Positions 26,230 through 34,803 are shown, counted from the first letter of the stretch. The stretch: DNA of 35,758 nt from Ruminococcaceae bacterium UBA5295 (GCA_002411365.1 DHSD01000030.1:170601-206358), one strand, 5' to 3'. The notes: a model not told the origin generated them from the letters alone. Numbers and translations are program-made.

Positions 26230-27543
26230 ATGAAAAAATTGAATTCTCTCGAAGCTATGGCACTTGTAGTTGGCATGATAATCGGCTCAGGAATTTTTTT
26301 AAAGCCGGGAATTGTGCTGAAAGACGCCGGCACGCCTCTGATGAGTGTCCTTGCATGGGCAGCAGGCGGAATTATTACGCTTGCGTCAGCCCTTTCGGTG
26401 GCCGAAATAGCATCCGCAATTCCAAAAAGCGGAGGGCTTTACCTTTATCTTGAAAAGCTTTACGGAAAACCGGCAGGCTTTCTTCTCGGGTGGGTGCAGA
26501 CAGCGATATCGTATCCCGCATCGGTTGCCGCACAGGCTATCGCATTTGCCACATACTCTGCCTTTTTTCTCCCCATGGATGGGTGGTTGCAGCAAAAGCT
26601 GCTCGCCGTCTGCGTACTTATATTTATACTTATAATGAATATACTTTCGACTAAATGCGGCGGTGTCATACAGACAGCTGCAACTATAGGCAAGCTTATA
26701 CCTATTGCCGCCATTATCGCTTTCGGGCTTTTTTCACACACTGCACCGGGCTACAGCGGCATTAAAGCCGAAACTGCTTCTGGAGCCGGTTTCGGTATGG
26801 CGGTTTTAGGCACTCTCTGGGCTTACGACGGGTGGATAAGTGTAACTAACATGGCCGGTGAAGTTAAAAATCCATCGAAGACATTGCCGAAAGTCATTTC
26901 TTTTGGCGTGCTTTTCGTTATTCTCGTATATGTTGTTTTTAATATCGCGATTTTCAATGTACTTCCCTTAAATGTCATAATGAATTCTCCAGTGCCCGGC
27001 GCAGATGCAGCAAAAGCACTCTTTGGCAGCCATGGCGGTGCATTTATTACAGCCGGCATCATGGTTTCGACTTTCGGTGCCTTAAACGGTTACCTGATGA
27101 CTGCCGCAAGAGTGCCACAGGCTATGGGGCAAAAGGGTGAGCTTCCCTTTTCTGGCGTCCTCGGAAAAATACACCCGAAACTGAAAACGCCGGCCAATGC
27201 GCTGATTTTTGAAAGTATTCTCGCCACTGTTTATATTTTTTCCGGAACATTCAACACACTGACTGACCTGCTTGTATTTGTGCTGTGGATTTTCTTTACA
27301 ATGGGTGTGCTGGGAGTCTTTATTCTAAGGAAAAAGAGGGCAGTAATTCCTAAAGGCGCCTACCGTGTGCCGCTCTACCCTGTCACGCCTATAATCGGTG
27401 CAGCAGGCGGAATATACATAGTGATAAACACCATAGTCAGTAACCCTGTAAAGTCACTTATCGGGATAGGCCTCACTTTAATAGGCCTGCCTGTCTTTTA
27501 CTTTCGGAAGAAAAAGCTGGCATGCCTTACAGAAGAAAAATAA
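26230..27543 (+). CDS. APC-superfamily amino-acid permease
   Basis: The 437-residue protein has about 12 membrane helices. Its N-terminal signature VVGMIIGSGIFLKPG contains the GSGIF substrate-binding bend of LeuT-fold APC carriers, and helix 6 has LGTLWAYDGWISV as in LAT/SteT-type exchangers. Amino-acid uptake or exchange is expected; the substrate is not readable. ATG at 26230 has AAGGGA 8 nt upstream; a TTG at 26212 would overlap that site. It is downstream of coaB in one unit, so a link to cysteine or pantothenate-related metabolism is conceivable but only a guess. Confidence 0.87.
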   Translation: MKKLNSLEAMALVVGMIIGSGIFLKPGIVLKDAGTPLMSVLAWAAGGIITLASALSVAEIASAIPKSGGLYLYLEKLYGKPAGFLLGWVQTAISYPASVAAQAIAFATYSAFFLPMDGWLQQKLLAVCVLIFILIMNILSTKCGGVIQTAATIGKLIPIAAIIAFGLFSHTAPGYSGIKAETASGAGFGMAVLGTLWAYDGWISVTNMAGEVKNPSKTLPKVISFGVLFVILVYVVFNIAIFNVLPLNVIMNSPVPGADAAKALFGSHGGAFITAGIMVSTFGALNGYLMTAARVPQAMGQKGELPFSGVLGKIHPKLKTPANALIFESILATVYIFSGTFNTLTDLLVFVLWIFFTMGVLGVFILRKKRAVIPKGAYRVPLYPVTPIIGAAGGIYIVINTIVSNPVKSLIGIGLTLIGLPVFYFRKKKLACLTEEK

Positions 27544-27544
27544 G

Positions 27545-27598
27545 GCAGGCCACGCCATTTAAGCTGCATTTAAGCTAAATGGACCAAAGCCTGCTTTT
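27545..27598. terminator. Terminator between convergent permease and nadC genes
   Basis: Outer arms GCAGGC (27545-27550) and GCCTGC (27589-27594) are followed by TTTT. An inner stem pairs CCATTTAAGCT with AGCTAAATGG with one bulged base. The element begins right at the permease stop and probably serves both directions. Confidence 0.7.
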
Positions 27599-27615
27599 CT
27601 GGAATATACAAGAAT

Positions 27616-28452
27616 TTACTTATTGAATTTCAGGCTTATGTCAAGCGCCTTGACTGAGTGTGTCAATGATCCACATGAGATAATATCTACGCCCGCTGCA
27701 GCAACTTCGGCAATGTTTTTTTCATCGATATTTCCCGAAGCTTCCAGCAGCGCACGATGATTTACAAACTGCACTGCCTGTTTCATAGCGTTGCAGCACA
27801 TATTGTCAAGCATTATTATATCGGCCTTGGCACCGACAGCTTCTTCAAGCTCCTTCATGTTTCCGACTTCTACCTCTATTTTAACTGAAAAAGGGGCCTT
27901 TCCCCGCGCAAGCTCTACAGCCTTCGAAACAGAACCAACAGCGGCAATGTGATTGTCTTTTATAAGCACAAGGTCGGAAAGGCACATCCTGTGATTTATG
28001 CCTCCGCCTACGGCAACTGAATATTTGTCAAGCATGCGGAACCCAGGCAGCGTTTTGCGCGTATCGGCGACTTTGGCAGGATAGCCTTTCACCAGCTCAC
28101 ACAAGTGGTGTGTTTTTGTCGCAATACCGCTCATGCGCTGAAGAATATTGAGTGCCACACGCTCGCCTTTAAGTATTGCCCTCGTATTCCCTTCAACTTC
28201 AGCAATCTTATCCCCTACTTTCACTGCACTGCCGTCAGATTTGCAGGCTGTGAAAACTACGTTCTTATCCAGCAGGCTGAAAACACGGCCTGCTACTTTT
28301 ATGCCGGCAATAATTCCCGTCTCTTTTGCATATAAACCTCCTTTTGATTTCTGAGAAGCATCAATAAGGCTGTCAGTAGTAACGTCTCCCCAGCCTATAT
28401 CCTCATTCAACGCCATCTTTAAAAAATCATCTAATGCAAGTACATTAATCAT
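27616..28452 (-). CDS. nadC: Quinolinate phosphoribosyltransferase (decarboxylating)
   Basis: NadC makes nicotinate mononucleotide from quinolinate and PRPP, the third step of de novo NAD synthesis. The 278-residue product has the typical N-terminus (ALNEDIGWGDVTTDSL), DTRKTLPGFR, the GGGINHRMCLSDLVLIKDNH segment and VEVEVGN-like barrel strands, ending with ISCGSLTHSVKALDISL. ATG at 28452 is chosen because the GAGGGGG run lies 11 nt upstream; the GTG at 28464 abuts that run. It is the last gene of nadA-nadB-nadC. Confidence 0.95.
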   Translation of the reverse strand: MINVLALDDFLKMALNEDIGWGDVTTDSLIDASQKSKGGLYAKETGIIAGIKVAGRVFSLLDKNVVFTACKSDGSAVKVGDKIAEVEGNTRAILKGERVALNILQRMSGIATKTHHLCELVKGYPAKVADTRKTLPGFRMLDKYSVAVGGGINHRMCLSDLVLIKDNHIAAVGSVSKAVELARGKAPFSVKIEVEVGNMKELEEAVGAKADIIMLDNMCCNAMKQAVQFVNHRALLEASGNIDEKNIAEVAAAGVDIISCGSLTHSVKALDISLKFNK

Positions 28453-28472
28453 TTTAAAGAGCACCCCCTCTT

Positions 28473-30005
28473 TTAATCTGTTATATAGTGGCTGCCAATG
28501 CTGTGCCTGTTGTTTGCAGCTGCCTGCACTATAAGGCGTGCGGTCTCATACATATCGGCCGTTTCAAAATCTTTTTCCGTGCATAGCAAGGCATCGTCTA
28601 TCTCCCTTTTCTGCACATCCTCAATCTCCTGCAGCGCAGAGCACAGCTTTTTCTCACTGCGTATAATACCAGCATTGTCCATCATTATCCGGCGAAGATG
28701 CTCACGCAGCCAATCCACATTTTTTAATCTGCCTTTTCTCGCTTGGCTAAACCGCAACATTTTTCGCGGCGCATGCGATACAGTCCGCCCTGAAATGTCG
28801 TTCGCTACCCTTCCGCCAAACACAACAGCTTCCAAAAGCGAATTGCTCGCAAGCCTGTTAGCACCGTGCACTCCAGTTGATGCGCACTCGCCGGCCGCAT
28901 ACAGATTCTCTATATTTGTGTGTCCATGGCTGTCTGTTGTTATGCCGCCCATAAAATAATGCTCGCATGGAGCTACCGGAATCAGATCTTTAGAAATGTC
29001 AATGCCATGTTTAAGGCATTCGCCGAAAATTGTCGGAAAACGCTTTTCCAGAAAGTTCCTGCTCTTTGCTGTTATATCGAGATATACGCAAGGACTGCCG
29101 GTTTTCAACATCTGGTCGTAAATAGCGCGTGCTACTATATCTCGCGGTGCAAGCTCCAGCCGGCTGTCGTAATATGGCATAAAGCGCTCACCGTTTTTAT
29201 TGCGCAGCACCGCACCCTCACCTCGAACTGCTTCTGAGATGAGAAAAACGCGTTCCTCTTTTTCCGGCATATAAAGCGCCGTAGGGTGAAACTGAATATA
29301 CTCGAGGGAAGAAAGCTTTGCTCCGGCTCTGCCCGCCATGGCTACACCGTCGCCTGTAAGCACGGTTGAATTTGTTGTAGCCGGAAAAAGCTGGCCTATT
29401 CCTCCCATTGCCATAACGCAGTTTACAGCAGACAAGAAAAGTTTGCCGCTTTTCCTTTGTGATATAACGCCTATGCATTTTCCATCATCTGTTGCTAAAT
29501 CTATGGCGAACGTATCTTCTAAAAGCTTAATATTGCCGCATTTGGCACAGTCTGCAAGCAGCGATGTCATTATGCCCTTTCCGGTTGCATCACCGTCTAC
29601 ATGCAGAATACGCTTGATTGAATGGTTACCTTCAAGCGAACGCTTAAACGTCCCGTCAGCATTTCGGTCGAAAGGTACACCTAAACGCAGAAGATCTGTT
29701 ATTGCTTCTTCTGAGCTGTTCACAAGTATTTCCACCGCCTCGCGGTTATTAACACCGCAGCCTGCAGTTACTGTATCACGCATATGAAGTGTCCGGTCAT
29801 CATCGCCAATGCTTGCGGCAATGCCGCCCTGAGCAAGATATGAATCGCAGTCTTCTGCTTTTCCCTTGCACAGAACTGCAATTTTCATATCTTTCGGCAA
29901 CTTAAGAGCGCAGAAAAGTCCTGCAAGCCCTCCGCCAATAATTACTGTATCAAATTTCATGCACTCCATAGACTGCATATCGAAGTCAGAAAGGTATCTT
30001 GCCAA
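28473..30005 (-). CDS. nadB: L-aspartate oxidase
   Basis: NadB is a flavoprotein that oxidises aspartate to iminoaspartate; in anaerobes it can use fumarate as acceptor. The 510-residue product has the FAD-binding IIGGGLAGL, SYLAQGGIAA, the Arg/His-containing EYIQFHPTALY and RGEGAVLRN segments, and HGANRLASNSLLEAVVFGGR near the C-terminal FAD motif. TTG at 30005 is chosen, 8 nt after AAGGGG; the ATG at 30023 overlaps the nadA stop as ATGA but has poor spacing to any ribosome site. It lies between nadA and nadC. Confidence 0.95.
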   Translation of the reverse strand: MARYLSDFDMQSMECMKFDTVIIGGGLAGLFCALKLPKDMKIAVLCKGKAEDCDSYLAQGGIAASIGDDDRTLHMRDTVTAGCGVNNREAVEILVNSSEEAITDLLRLGVPFDRNADGTFKRSLEGNHSIKRILHVDGDATGKGIMTSLLADCAKCGNIKLLEDTFAIDLATDDGKCIGVISQRKSGKLFLSAVNCVMAMGGIGQLFPATTNSTVLTGDGVAMAGRAGAKLSSLEYIQFHPTALYMPEKEERVFLISEAVRGEGAVLRNKNGERFMPYYDSRLELAPRDIVARAIYDQMLKTGSPCVYLDITAKSRNFLEKRFPTIFGECLKHGIDISKDLIPVAPCEHYFMGGITTDSHGHTNIENLYAAGECASTGVHGANRLASNSLLEAVVFGGRVANDISGRTVSHAPRKMLRFSQARKGRLKNVDWLREHLRRIMMDNAGIIRSEKKLCSALQEIEDVQKREIDDALLCTEKDFETADMYETARLIVQAAANNRHSIGSHYITD

Positions 30006-30019
30006 ATGAATTTCCCCTT

Positions 30020-30928
30020 TCATACCTTTAGCATTCTGTAAAGGCTTTTGTACGCCATTATGCGGATTTTTTCAGGCACAATTATTTCGTTTTCTTTTCT
30101 GGAAAGTGCATCATAAACTTTCTGTAGCGTGACTTTTTTCATGTTTACACAGAGAAGATTTTCTGAAAGCATATAAAAATTCGCGTCCGGCCTTGCCGAG
30201 CGGAGCGCTTCAAGAACACCTGTTTCCGTGCCGATAATGAACTCCCTGCATGGCGATTTACCTACAAACTCGATAATCTGGCCAGTGCTTCCTACAAAGT
30301 CCGATATCCGGCGAATTTCATCCGGCACTTCAGGATGGACAAGCAGCAGCGCATTTTTATTCTTTTCCCTCATATTCTGCACATCGTTTACGGTGATTCT
30401 CGAATGAACGATACAGTGCCCGCGCCACGGTATGATTTTTTTCTCTGGTACTTTTTCCTGCACATATGATGCAAGGTGGCAGTCAGGTACAAAAAGGATT
30501 TCATCATTGCTCAATGACCTTACGACTCTTTCAGCGTTTGATGAAGTGCAGCAGATATCGCTCTCGGCCTTGACAGCAGCACTTGTATTTATATAACAGA
30601 CTACCGCAGCATGCGGGTGCATTGCCTTCGCAGCTTTCAGCTCTTCCACAGTTATTGAATCAGCAAGCGGGCAGCCTGCATCAACAGCAGGTAGCAGGAC
30701 AGTTTTCTGCGGTGAGAGTATTTTTGCGCTTTCTGCCATAAAGCGCACACCGCAGAAAACTATTACACTTTGGCTGCAGCTTTGTGCACGGCGGCTGAGT
30801 GCGAAAGAATCACCTACAAAATCGGCAATCTCCTGTATTTCAGGCGGCTGATAATTATGTGCTAAAATCAACGCATCCTGTTTCTTCTTAAGCATTTCGA
30901 TCTGCTCTGCAAGTTGAAGATTATCCAT
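30020..30928 (-). CDS. nadA: Quinolinate synthase NadA (4Fe-4S)
   Basis: NadA condenses iminoaspartate with dihydroxyacetone phosphate to quinolinate using an oxygen-sensitive 4Fe-4S cluster. The 302-residue product has ALILAHNYQ, CGVRFMAESAKIL and three cysteines whose spacing fits the family ligands: Cys86 (DAGCPLAD), Cys172 (GHCIVH) and Cys260 (LLCVNMKK). YINTSAAVKAESDICCTSSNA and GTETGVL are also typical. ATG at 30928 follows AGAGGCG. It starts 32 nt after nrtR. Confidence 0.96.
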   Translation of the reverse strand: MDNLQLAEQIEMLKKKQDALILAHNYQPPEIQEIADFVGDSFALSRRAQSCSQSVIVFCGVRFMAESAKILSPQKTVLLPAVDAGCPLADSITVEELKAAKAMHPHAAVVCYINTSAAVKAESDICCTSSNAERVVRSLSNDEILFVPDCHLASYVQEKVPEKKIIPWRGHCIVHSRITVNDVQNMREKNKNALLLVHPEVPDEIRRISDFVGSTGQIIEFVGKSPCREFIIGTETGVLEALRSARPDANFYMLSENLLCVNMKKVTLQKVYDALSRKENEIIVPEKIRIMAYKSLYRMLKV

Positions 30929-30944
30929 TTTTTCGCCTCTTAAT

Positions 30945-30968
30945 ATATTTAAATTCTAATTTAAATAT
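30945..30968. promoter_or_regulatory. Perfect 11-bp inverted repeat between nrtR and nadA
   Basis: ATATTTAAATT (30945-30955) and AATTTAAATAT (30958-30968) are perfect inverted arms with a two-base centre. The element includes the nrtR stop codon and ends 16 nt before the nadA ATG. It is a candidate NrtR operator or an RNA hairpin affecting nadA translation. No promoter core was found in the 32-nt gap, so nadA is probably transcribed from upstream of nrtR. Confidence 0.5.
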
Positions 30969-31878
30969 CAAAATCATTTGCCCGCCAGCATGAGTTAAAT
31001 GTATAAAGCCTTGAAGGCCGGTGCCCTTCATTTTTTTTCACATGATCTGTTTCGATTACCATATCTGATATTTTTCTTCTGAAATTCGCTTTTAGAAGTT
31101 CTTTTCCTAAAATTACTTCATACACCTGTTGAAGTTCCGTAAGGGAAAAATACTTCGGCATAAGGTTAAATACAATATCCGTGTATTCGATTTTATTGCG
31201 CAGGCGCTCAATGCCATACTGAATAACAAGCGCATGATCAAACGCAATTCCATTATTTCTTACAATAAAGTGCTTTGATGTCTTCTGCCTGCCCTGCATG
31301 CGCTTTTGGTTGTGAATAATTGCAGAAAGCGTCACATCATCGCTTGAAAGCGTCAGCTTTACGCGGTTCTGAAATACATACCCATCCTTGATGAGCGTTT
31401 TTTTCTCCTCTTCCACATCGCAGTTCACTTTAAACCATTTGGCTTCCCACGCACCTGCTCCTGCACGTATCTGCAGCCGTGAACTGTCTACAAGCGACAT
31501 ATATGAGCAGCTGATAACCCGCGTGCGCGGGTCACGGTCGACGCTTCCCCACGTGTAGAGCTGTTCAACATAGACGTCACTGACATTTACTTCTTCTTTA
31601 AGCTCCCTGTAAGCGGCATCGTCGAGGCTTTCATTTACAGACATAAATCCACCGGGCAGCGCCCACTCGCCAATAAATGGGTGGTTTTTGCGTTTTATCA
31701 TCAGAACTTTTAATTCTTTTTGTGGCAGTTTCCGGAAATTAAGCTTCGGGCCGTTTACAACTGTGAACAAGAGGATATCGACTGAAACAGAAGGCCTTTT
31801 ATATAAATCCGCACGGTAGCGGCTCAGAAATTCTTTTTCTGTAAGCCCTTCGTCATTCCTGAGCTCTTTGTCTGGCAC
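30961..31878 (-). CDS. nrtR: NrtR-type Nudix-related transcriptional regulator of NAD synthesis
   Basis: NrtR proteins repress NAD genes and sense ADP-ribose through a Nudix-like domain. The 305-residue protein has an N-terminal Nudix domain (about 30-175) with the box GGFMSVNESLDDAAYRELKEEV; the RE and EE residues are present but the conserved Gly after them is Asn (EEVNV). Residues about 215-300 are a winged-helix region (YTDIVFNLMPKYFSLTELQQVYEVILG, NFRRKI) as in NrtR. Start is GTG at 31878 with AAGGA 8 nt upstream. Its place directly before nadABC supports regulatory function over a simple Nudix hydrolase. Confidence 0.85.
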   Translation of the reverse strand: MPDKELRNDEGLTEKEFLSRYRADLYKRPSVSVDILLFTVVNGPKLNFRKLPQKELKVLMIKRKNHPFIGEWALPGGFMSVNESLDDAAYRELKEEVNVSDVYVEQLYTWGSVDRDPRTRVISCSYMSLVDSSRLQIRAGAGAWEAKWFKVNCDVEEEKKTLIKDGYVFQNRVKLTLSSDDVTLSAIIHNQKRMQGRQKTSKHFIVRNNGIAFDHALVIQYGIERLRNKIEYTDIVFNLMPKYFSLTELQQVYEVILGKELLKANFRRKISDMVIETDHVKKNEGHRPSRLYTFNSCWRANDFDI

Positions 31879-31920
31879 TTTAATTTTCCTTTCTACACTT
31901 ATTATTAATTTGTTATTATC

Positions 31921-31949
31921 ATATTACTATTATGTCTATTGAATGTCAA
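31921..31949 (-). promoter_or_regulatory. Sigma-A promoter of nrtR-nadABC
   Basis: On the minus strand TTGACA (31949-31944) and TAATAT (31926-31921) are 17 nt apart. Multiple ATAATA repeats lie over and after the -10 (31897-31933) and could contain an operator for autoregulation. Confidence 0.75.
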
Positions 31950-32208
31950 TAAGGAATTTGAAAAAGTATTTAAAGCCGTATATATTTTGGTTAAAACAAT
32001 AATCTAAGTGCCACTGCCTGGCGGTTTGCACGTTAAATTTTTAATTTATCGAAGGCTTTCAAAAGTAAATTAAGCATAGTAGTAAAAGCCGTATGCAATT
32101 TATGGTATTATATATAATTTGTTTACATTTTATCTTTTTTATTCTAATAATGTAATTTTATGTGCAGAATACTTTATTTCTACTAAATAACTTTGTTTAC
32201 TATTAATC
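31950..32208. other. A+T-rich intergenic region with a short direct repeat
   Basis: Between the nrtR promoter and the CBM21-gene promoter no coding sequence is convincing. The 10-mer AAAGCCGTAT occurs twice (31972-31981 and 32085-32094). A weak GTGC...GCAC stem surrounds 32009-32032. TTTACA followed by 17 nt and TAATAA (about 32122-32150) could be an additional weak promoter. Confidence 0.3.
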
Positions 32209-32236
32209 TTGACGGGAAAATTAAATTTATTATAAT
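32209..32236 (+). promoter_or_regulatory. Sigma-A promoter of the CBM21 gene
   Basis: TTGACG (32209-32214) and a perfect TATAAT (32231-32236) are 16 nt apart; the leader is about 55 nt and ends in AAGGAGG. Confidence 0.75.
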
Positions 32237-32298
32237 AAAGATAGCTTAAAAATTGGTACCAACATTTTAAGTGATTAAAATTAAGGAGGTTGTTTTTC

Positions 32299-33042
32299 AT
32301 GTTAAGAAGCAAACGCCTATCACGTAATATCTGCTTAGTCTTGTCATTTTGTATAATCACGGCAGCAATGTCTTTCATGCCATCTGCAAAAGCGCACGCA
32401 AGTTCTGCAGATCCCAATGTCCAGCTTGATTACGTCCAGAAATACGACCTGGGCGATGCTTCAAATAATGGATACGTTGGGTATGTTGGATATATAGATG
32501 TTAAAAATCTCGCCTATGAAAAAAATGTGACTGTACATTATACCACAGACGGAAAATCATGGCAGGATATTTCAGCGGAATATATTAAAGCAGATCCTGA
32601 GGACCCACAGTATGATGTCTGGAAATTCAGCATGGCCATACCTTCTTCATCACTAACATTTGCCATAAAATACGAAGTCAACGGACAAACTTACTGGGAT
32701 AATAATGAATGGAATAATTATACTGTTTCACCGACTGCTCCAATTATCCTTGGAAAATGCGTGCTTAAAACAGTAAAGATCAGCAAAAGTGCTCCCGCAG
32801 CTATTCTCCTTAAAAACTTGGCTTATGAAAAAATGGTGTTTATAAATTATACAACGGATAATTGGGCCACTTCCAACAGCGTAGATGCCAGCTATGAAAA
32901 ATCTTTGTCAGAAAATATTGAACAATGGAAAATACCAAGCAGTATTCCTCACGGTTCGAATGTGAAGTTCACTGTGACTTATATGGTAAATAACGTAGCT
33001 TATTTTGATGACAATTTTGGCGATTACTACATTAATAATTAG
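32299..33042 (+). CDS. Secreted protein with two CBM21-like starch-binding modules
   Basis: The 247-residue protein has a signal peptide with basic N-terminus, hydrophobic core and probable cleavage after AKAHA (about residue 34). What follows is two similar modules and nothing else. Module 1 (about 41-142) has KNLAYEKNVTVHYTTDG, FAIKYEVNGQTYWDNNEWNNY. Module 2 (about 150-247) has KNLAYEKMVFINYTTDNW, FTVTYMVNNVAYFDDNFGDYY. The pattern NLAYEK-V-YTTD-W and the terminal YWDNN-NY match CBM21 (glycogen/starch binding). No catalytic domain or wall anchor is visible. Start is ATG at 32299 after AAGGAGG. It is monocistronic with strong promoter and terminator. Role inferred: capturing starch or glycogen outside the cell. 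Confidence 0.8.
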   Translation: MLRSKRLSRNICLVLSFCIITAAMSFMPSAKAHASSADPNVQLDYVQKYDLGDASNNGYVGYVGYIDVKNLAYEKNVTVHYTTDGKSWQDISAEYIKADPEDPQYDVWKFSMAIPSSSLTFAIKYEVNGQTYWDNNEWNNYTVSPTAPIILGKCVLKTVKISKSAPAAILLKNLAYEKMVFINYTTDNWATSNSVDASYEKSLSENIEQWKIPSSIPHGSNVKFTVTYMVNNVAYFDDNFGDYYINN

Positions 33043-33067
33043 TTTACTTAATTATCTAATTATGGTA

Positions 33068-33114
33068 AAGGCCGTATCGGAGCAATCCGATACGGCCTTC
33101 TGCTGTGTTTTTTT
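33068..33114 (+). terminator. Strong terminator of the CBM21 gene
   Basis: A perfect 14-bp stem (33068-33081 with 33086-33099) closes a GCAA tetraloop; a seven-T run follows at 33108-33114, eight bases after the stem. Confidence 0.85.
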
Positions 33115-33139
33115 GTATCATAAATGTATCCACGATGGT

Positions 33140-33184
33140 AAAAAACATCCCCCAGAAATCACATAAGGATGCGGTTTCTGGGGG
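33140..33184 (-). terminator. Terminator of guaA
   Basis: CCCCCAGAAA (33049-type arm at 33149-33158... minus-strand partner 33175-33184) forms a perfect 10-bp stem with a 16-base loop. Read on the minus strand it is followed within three bases by a U-run (33145-33140). It lies 12 nt past the guaA stop. Confidence 0.85.
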
Positions 33185-33196
33185 CTTTGTAGATGG

Positions 33197-34735
33197 TTAT
33201 TCCCACTCGATTGTGGCTGGGGGTTTAGAGGTAATGTCATAAACAACACGGTTTACGTGGTCAACCTCATTAATTATGCGATCAGAAATTCTTGCGAGAA
33301 CGTCATAAGGTATCCGTGCCCAGTCGGCCGTCATAAAGTCTGAAGTTGTAACTCCGCGAAGGGCAATTGTATTGTCATACGTGCGGCCGTCACCCATAAC
33401 TCCAACGCTTTTAATTCCCGTGAGCACAGCAAAATATTGATTAATCTTCCGATCAAGGCCAGCTTTTGCAATCTCATCACGAAAAATAGCATCAGCATTC
33501 TGGAGAATTTCCAGCTTTTCTTCCGTCACTTCTCCTAAAATCCTGATGGCAAGGCCAGGGCCTGGGAAAGGCTGACGCCACACAAGGCTGTCTGGAATTC
33601 CAAGCTGCGTGCCTACCTTACGGACTTCATCCTTAAACAGATATCGCAGCGGCTCAACAAGGCCAGTAAACCCGATATCTTTGGGCAGCCCGCCAACATT
33701 GTGATGGCTTTTGATTTTTGCCGCATCACCTGTTCCGCTTTCAACTACATCAGGGTAAATTGTTCCCTGGCATAAGTAATCCACATGGCCAATTTTTTTC
33801 GCTTCTTCTTCAAAAACGCGGATAAATTCTTCACCGATAATTTTTCTTTTGTGTTCCGGTTCTGTCACGCCTGCCAATTTAGAAAGGAAGCGTTGCTTGG
33901 CATCGACACATATGAGGTTTATGTCAAACTGCTTGCGGAATACACGTTCCACCTCTTCACCTTCGCCTTTGCGCAGAAGGCCGTGGTTAACAAAAACGCA
34001 TGTCAGGTTTTTGCCTATCGCGCGGTGGACAAGGACTGCCGCAACAGATGAATCCACACCACCAGAAAGGGCACAGATAACTTTTTTGTCACCTATTTTC
34101 TGTTTAAGCGATGAAACCGTTGAAGCAATAAAAGAATCCATCTTCCAAGTCCCGGAGCATTTGCAGATTTTAAAAAGGAAATTCTTTAGTATTTGTTGGC
34201 CATACTCCGTATGCTCAACTTCAGGATGAAACTGTATTGCATACAGTTTTCGGTCACTGTCTTCCATCGCGGCGGCAGGGCATGACTTGCTTACGGCCGT
34301 TATATTAAATCCTTTAGGGACTTTGGAAATATAATCTGTATGGCTCATCCAGCAAACAGACTTTTCAGGCATATCTGAGAAAAGGTCAGTTCCAGCTTCT
34401 GTTTTGACCGGTGTTTTGCCATATTCGCGCAAATCACTTTTAGCAACATCGCCCCTCAGCAATTTTGCCATAAGCTGTGCACCGTAACAAATACCAAGAA
34501 CTGGGATGCCGAGCTCAAGCACTTTTTTATCACAGCATGGCGCTCTATCTGTGTACACACTGTTTGGTCCACCGGAAAAAATAATGCCCTTATAACCGCA
34601 TGCAGCAATTTTTTCAGCAGAAGTACGGTATGATTTAATTTCGCAGTAAACATTGAGGTCGCGCACACGCCTTGCAATAAGCTGGCTGTACTGCCCCCCA
34701 AAATCCATCACAAGAATAGTTTCATTGCCTTGCAT
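33197..34735 (-). CDS. guaA: GMP synthase (glutamine-hydrolysing)
   Basis: GuaA aminates XMP to GMP using glutamine and ATP. The 512-residue length is standard. The N-terminal class I glutaminase has Cys83 in GICYGAQLM and the FHPEVEHT His/Glu pair. The ATP pyrophosphatase has the PP-loop SGGVDSS, and the C-terminal dimerisation domain ends with the usual TSKPPATIEWE. ATG at 34735 has GAGGG upstream at a rather long spacing. It follows purA on the same strand across a terminator-like hairpin. No guanine riboswitch is visible. Confidence 0.97.
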   Translation of the reverse strand: MQGNETILVMDFGGQYSQLIARRVRDLNVYCEIKSYRTSAEKIAACGYKGIIFSGGPNSVYTDRAPCCDKKVLELGIPVLGICYGAQLMAKLLRGDVAKSDLREYGKTPVKTEAGTDLFSDMPEKSVCWMSHTDYISKVPKGFNITAVSKSCPAAAMEDSDRKLYAIQFHPEVEHTEYGQQILKNFLFKICKCSGTWKMDSFIASTVSSLKQKIGDKKVICALSGGVDSSVAAVLVHRAIGKNLTCVFVNHGLLRKGEGEEVERVFRKQFDINLICVDAKQRFLSKLAGVTEPEHKRKIIGEEFIRVFEEEAKKIGHVDYLCQGTIYPDVVESGTGDAAKIKSHHNVGGLPKDIGFTGLVEPLRYLFKDEVRKVGTQLGIPDSLVWRQPFPGPGLAIRILGEVTEEKLEILQNADAIFRDEIAKAGLDRKINQYFAVLTGIKSVGVMGDGRTYDNTIALRGVTTSDFMTADWARIPYDVLARISDRIINEVDHVNRVVYDITSKPPATIEWE

Positions 34736-34770
34736 ATTCTATTTATTCCCTCTTCCCTGCATTAATCCTT

Positions 34771-34803
34771 AAAAACAACAAACGCCGGCAGAAACTGTCG
34801 GCG
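34771..34803 (-). terminator. Terminator between purA and guaA
   Basis: On the minus strand a 9-bp stem with one mismatch (arms 34803-34795 and 34791-34783, three-base loop) is followed by a T-rich run (34782-34771). It should stop or attenuate transcription before guaA, which then needs its own promoter; none is obvious in the remaining 35 nt. Confidence 0.7.
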
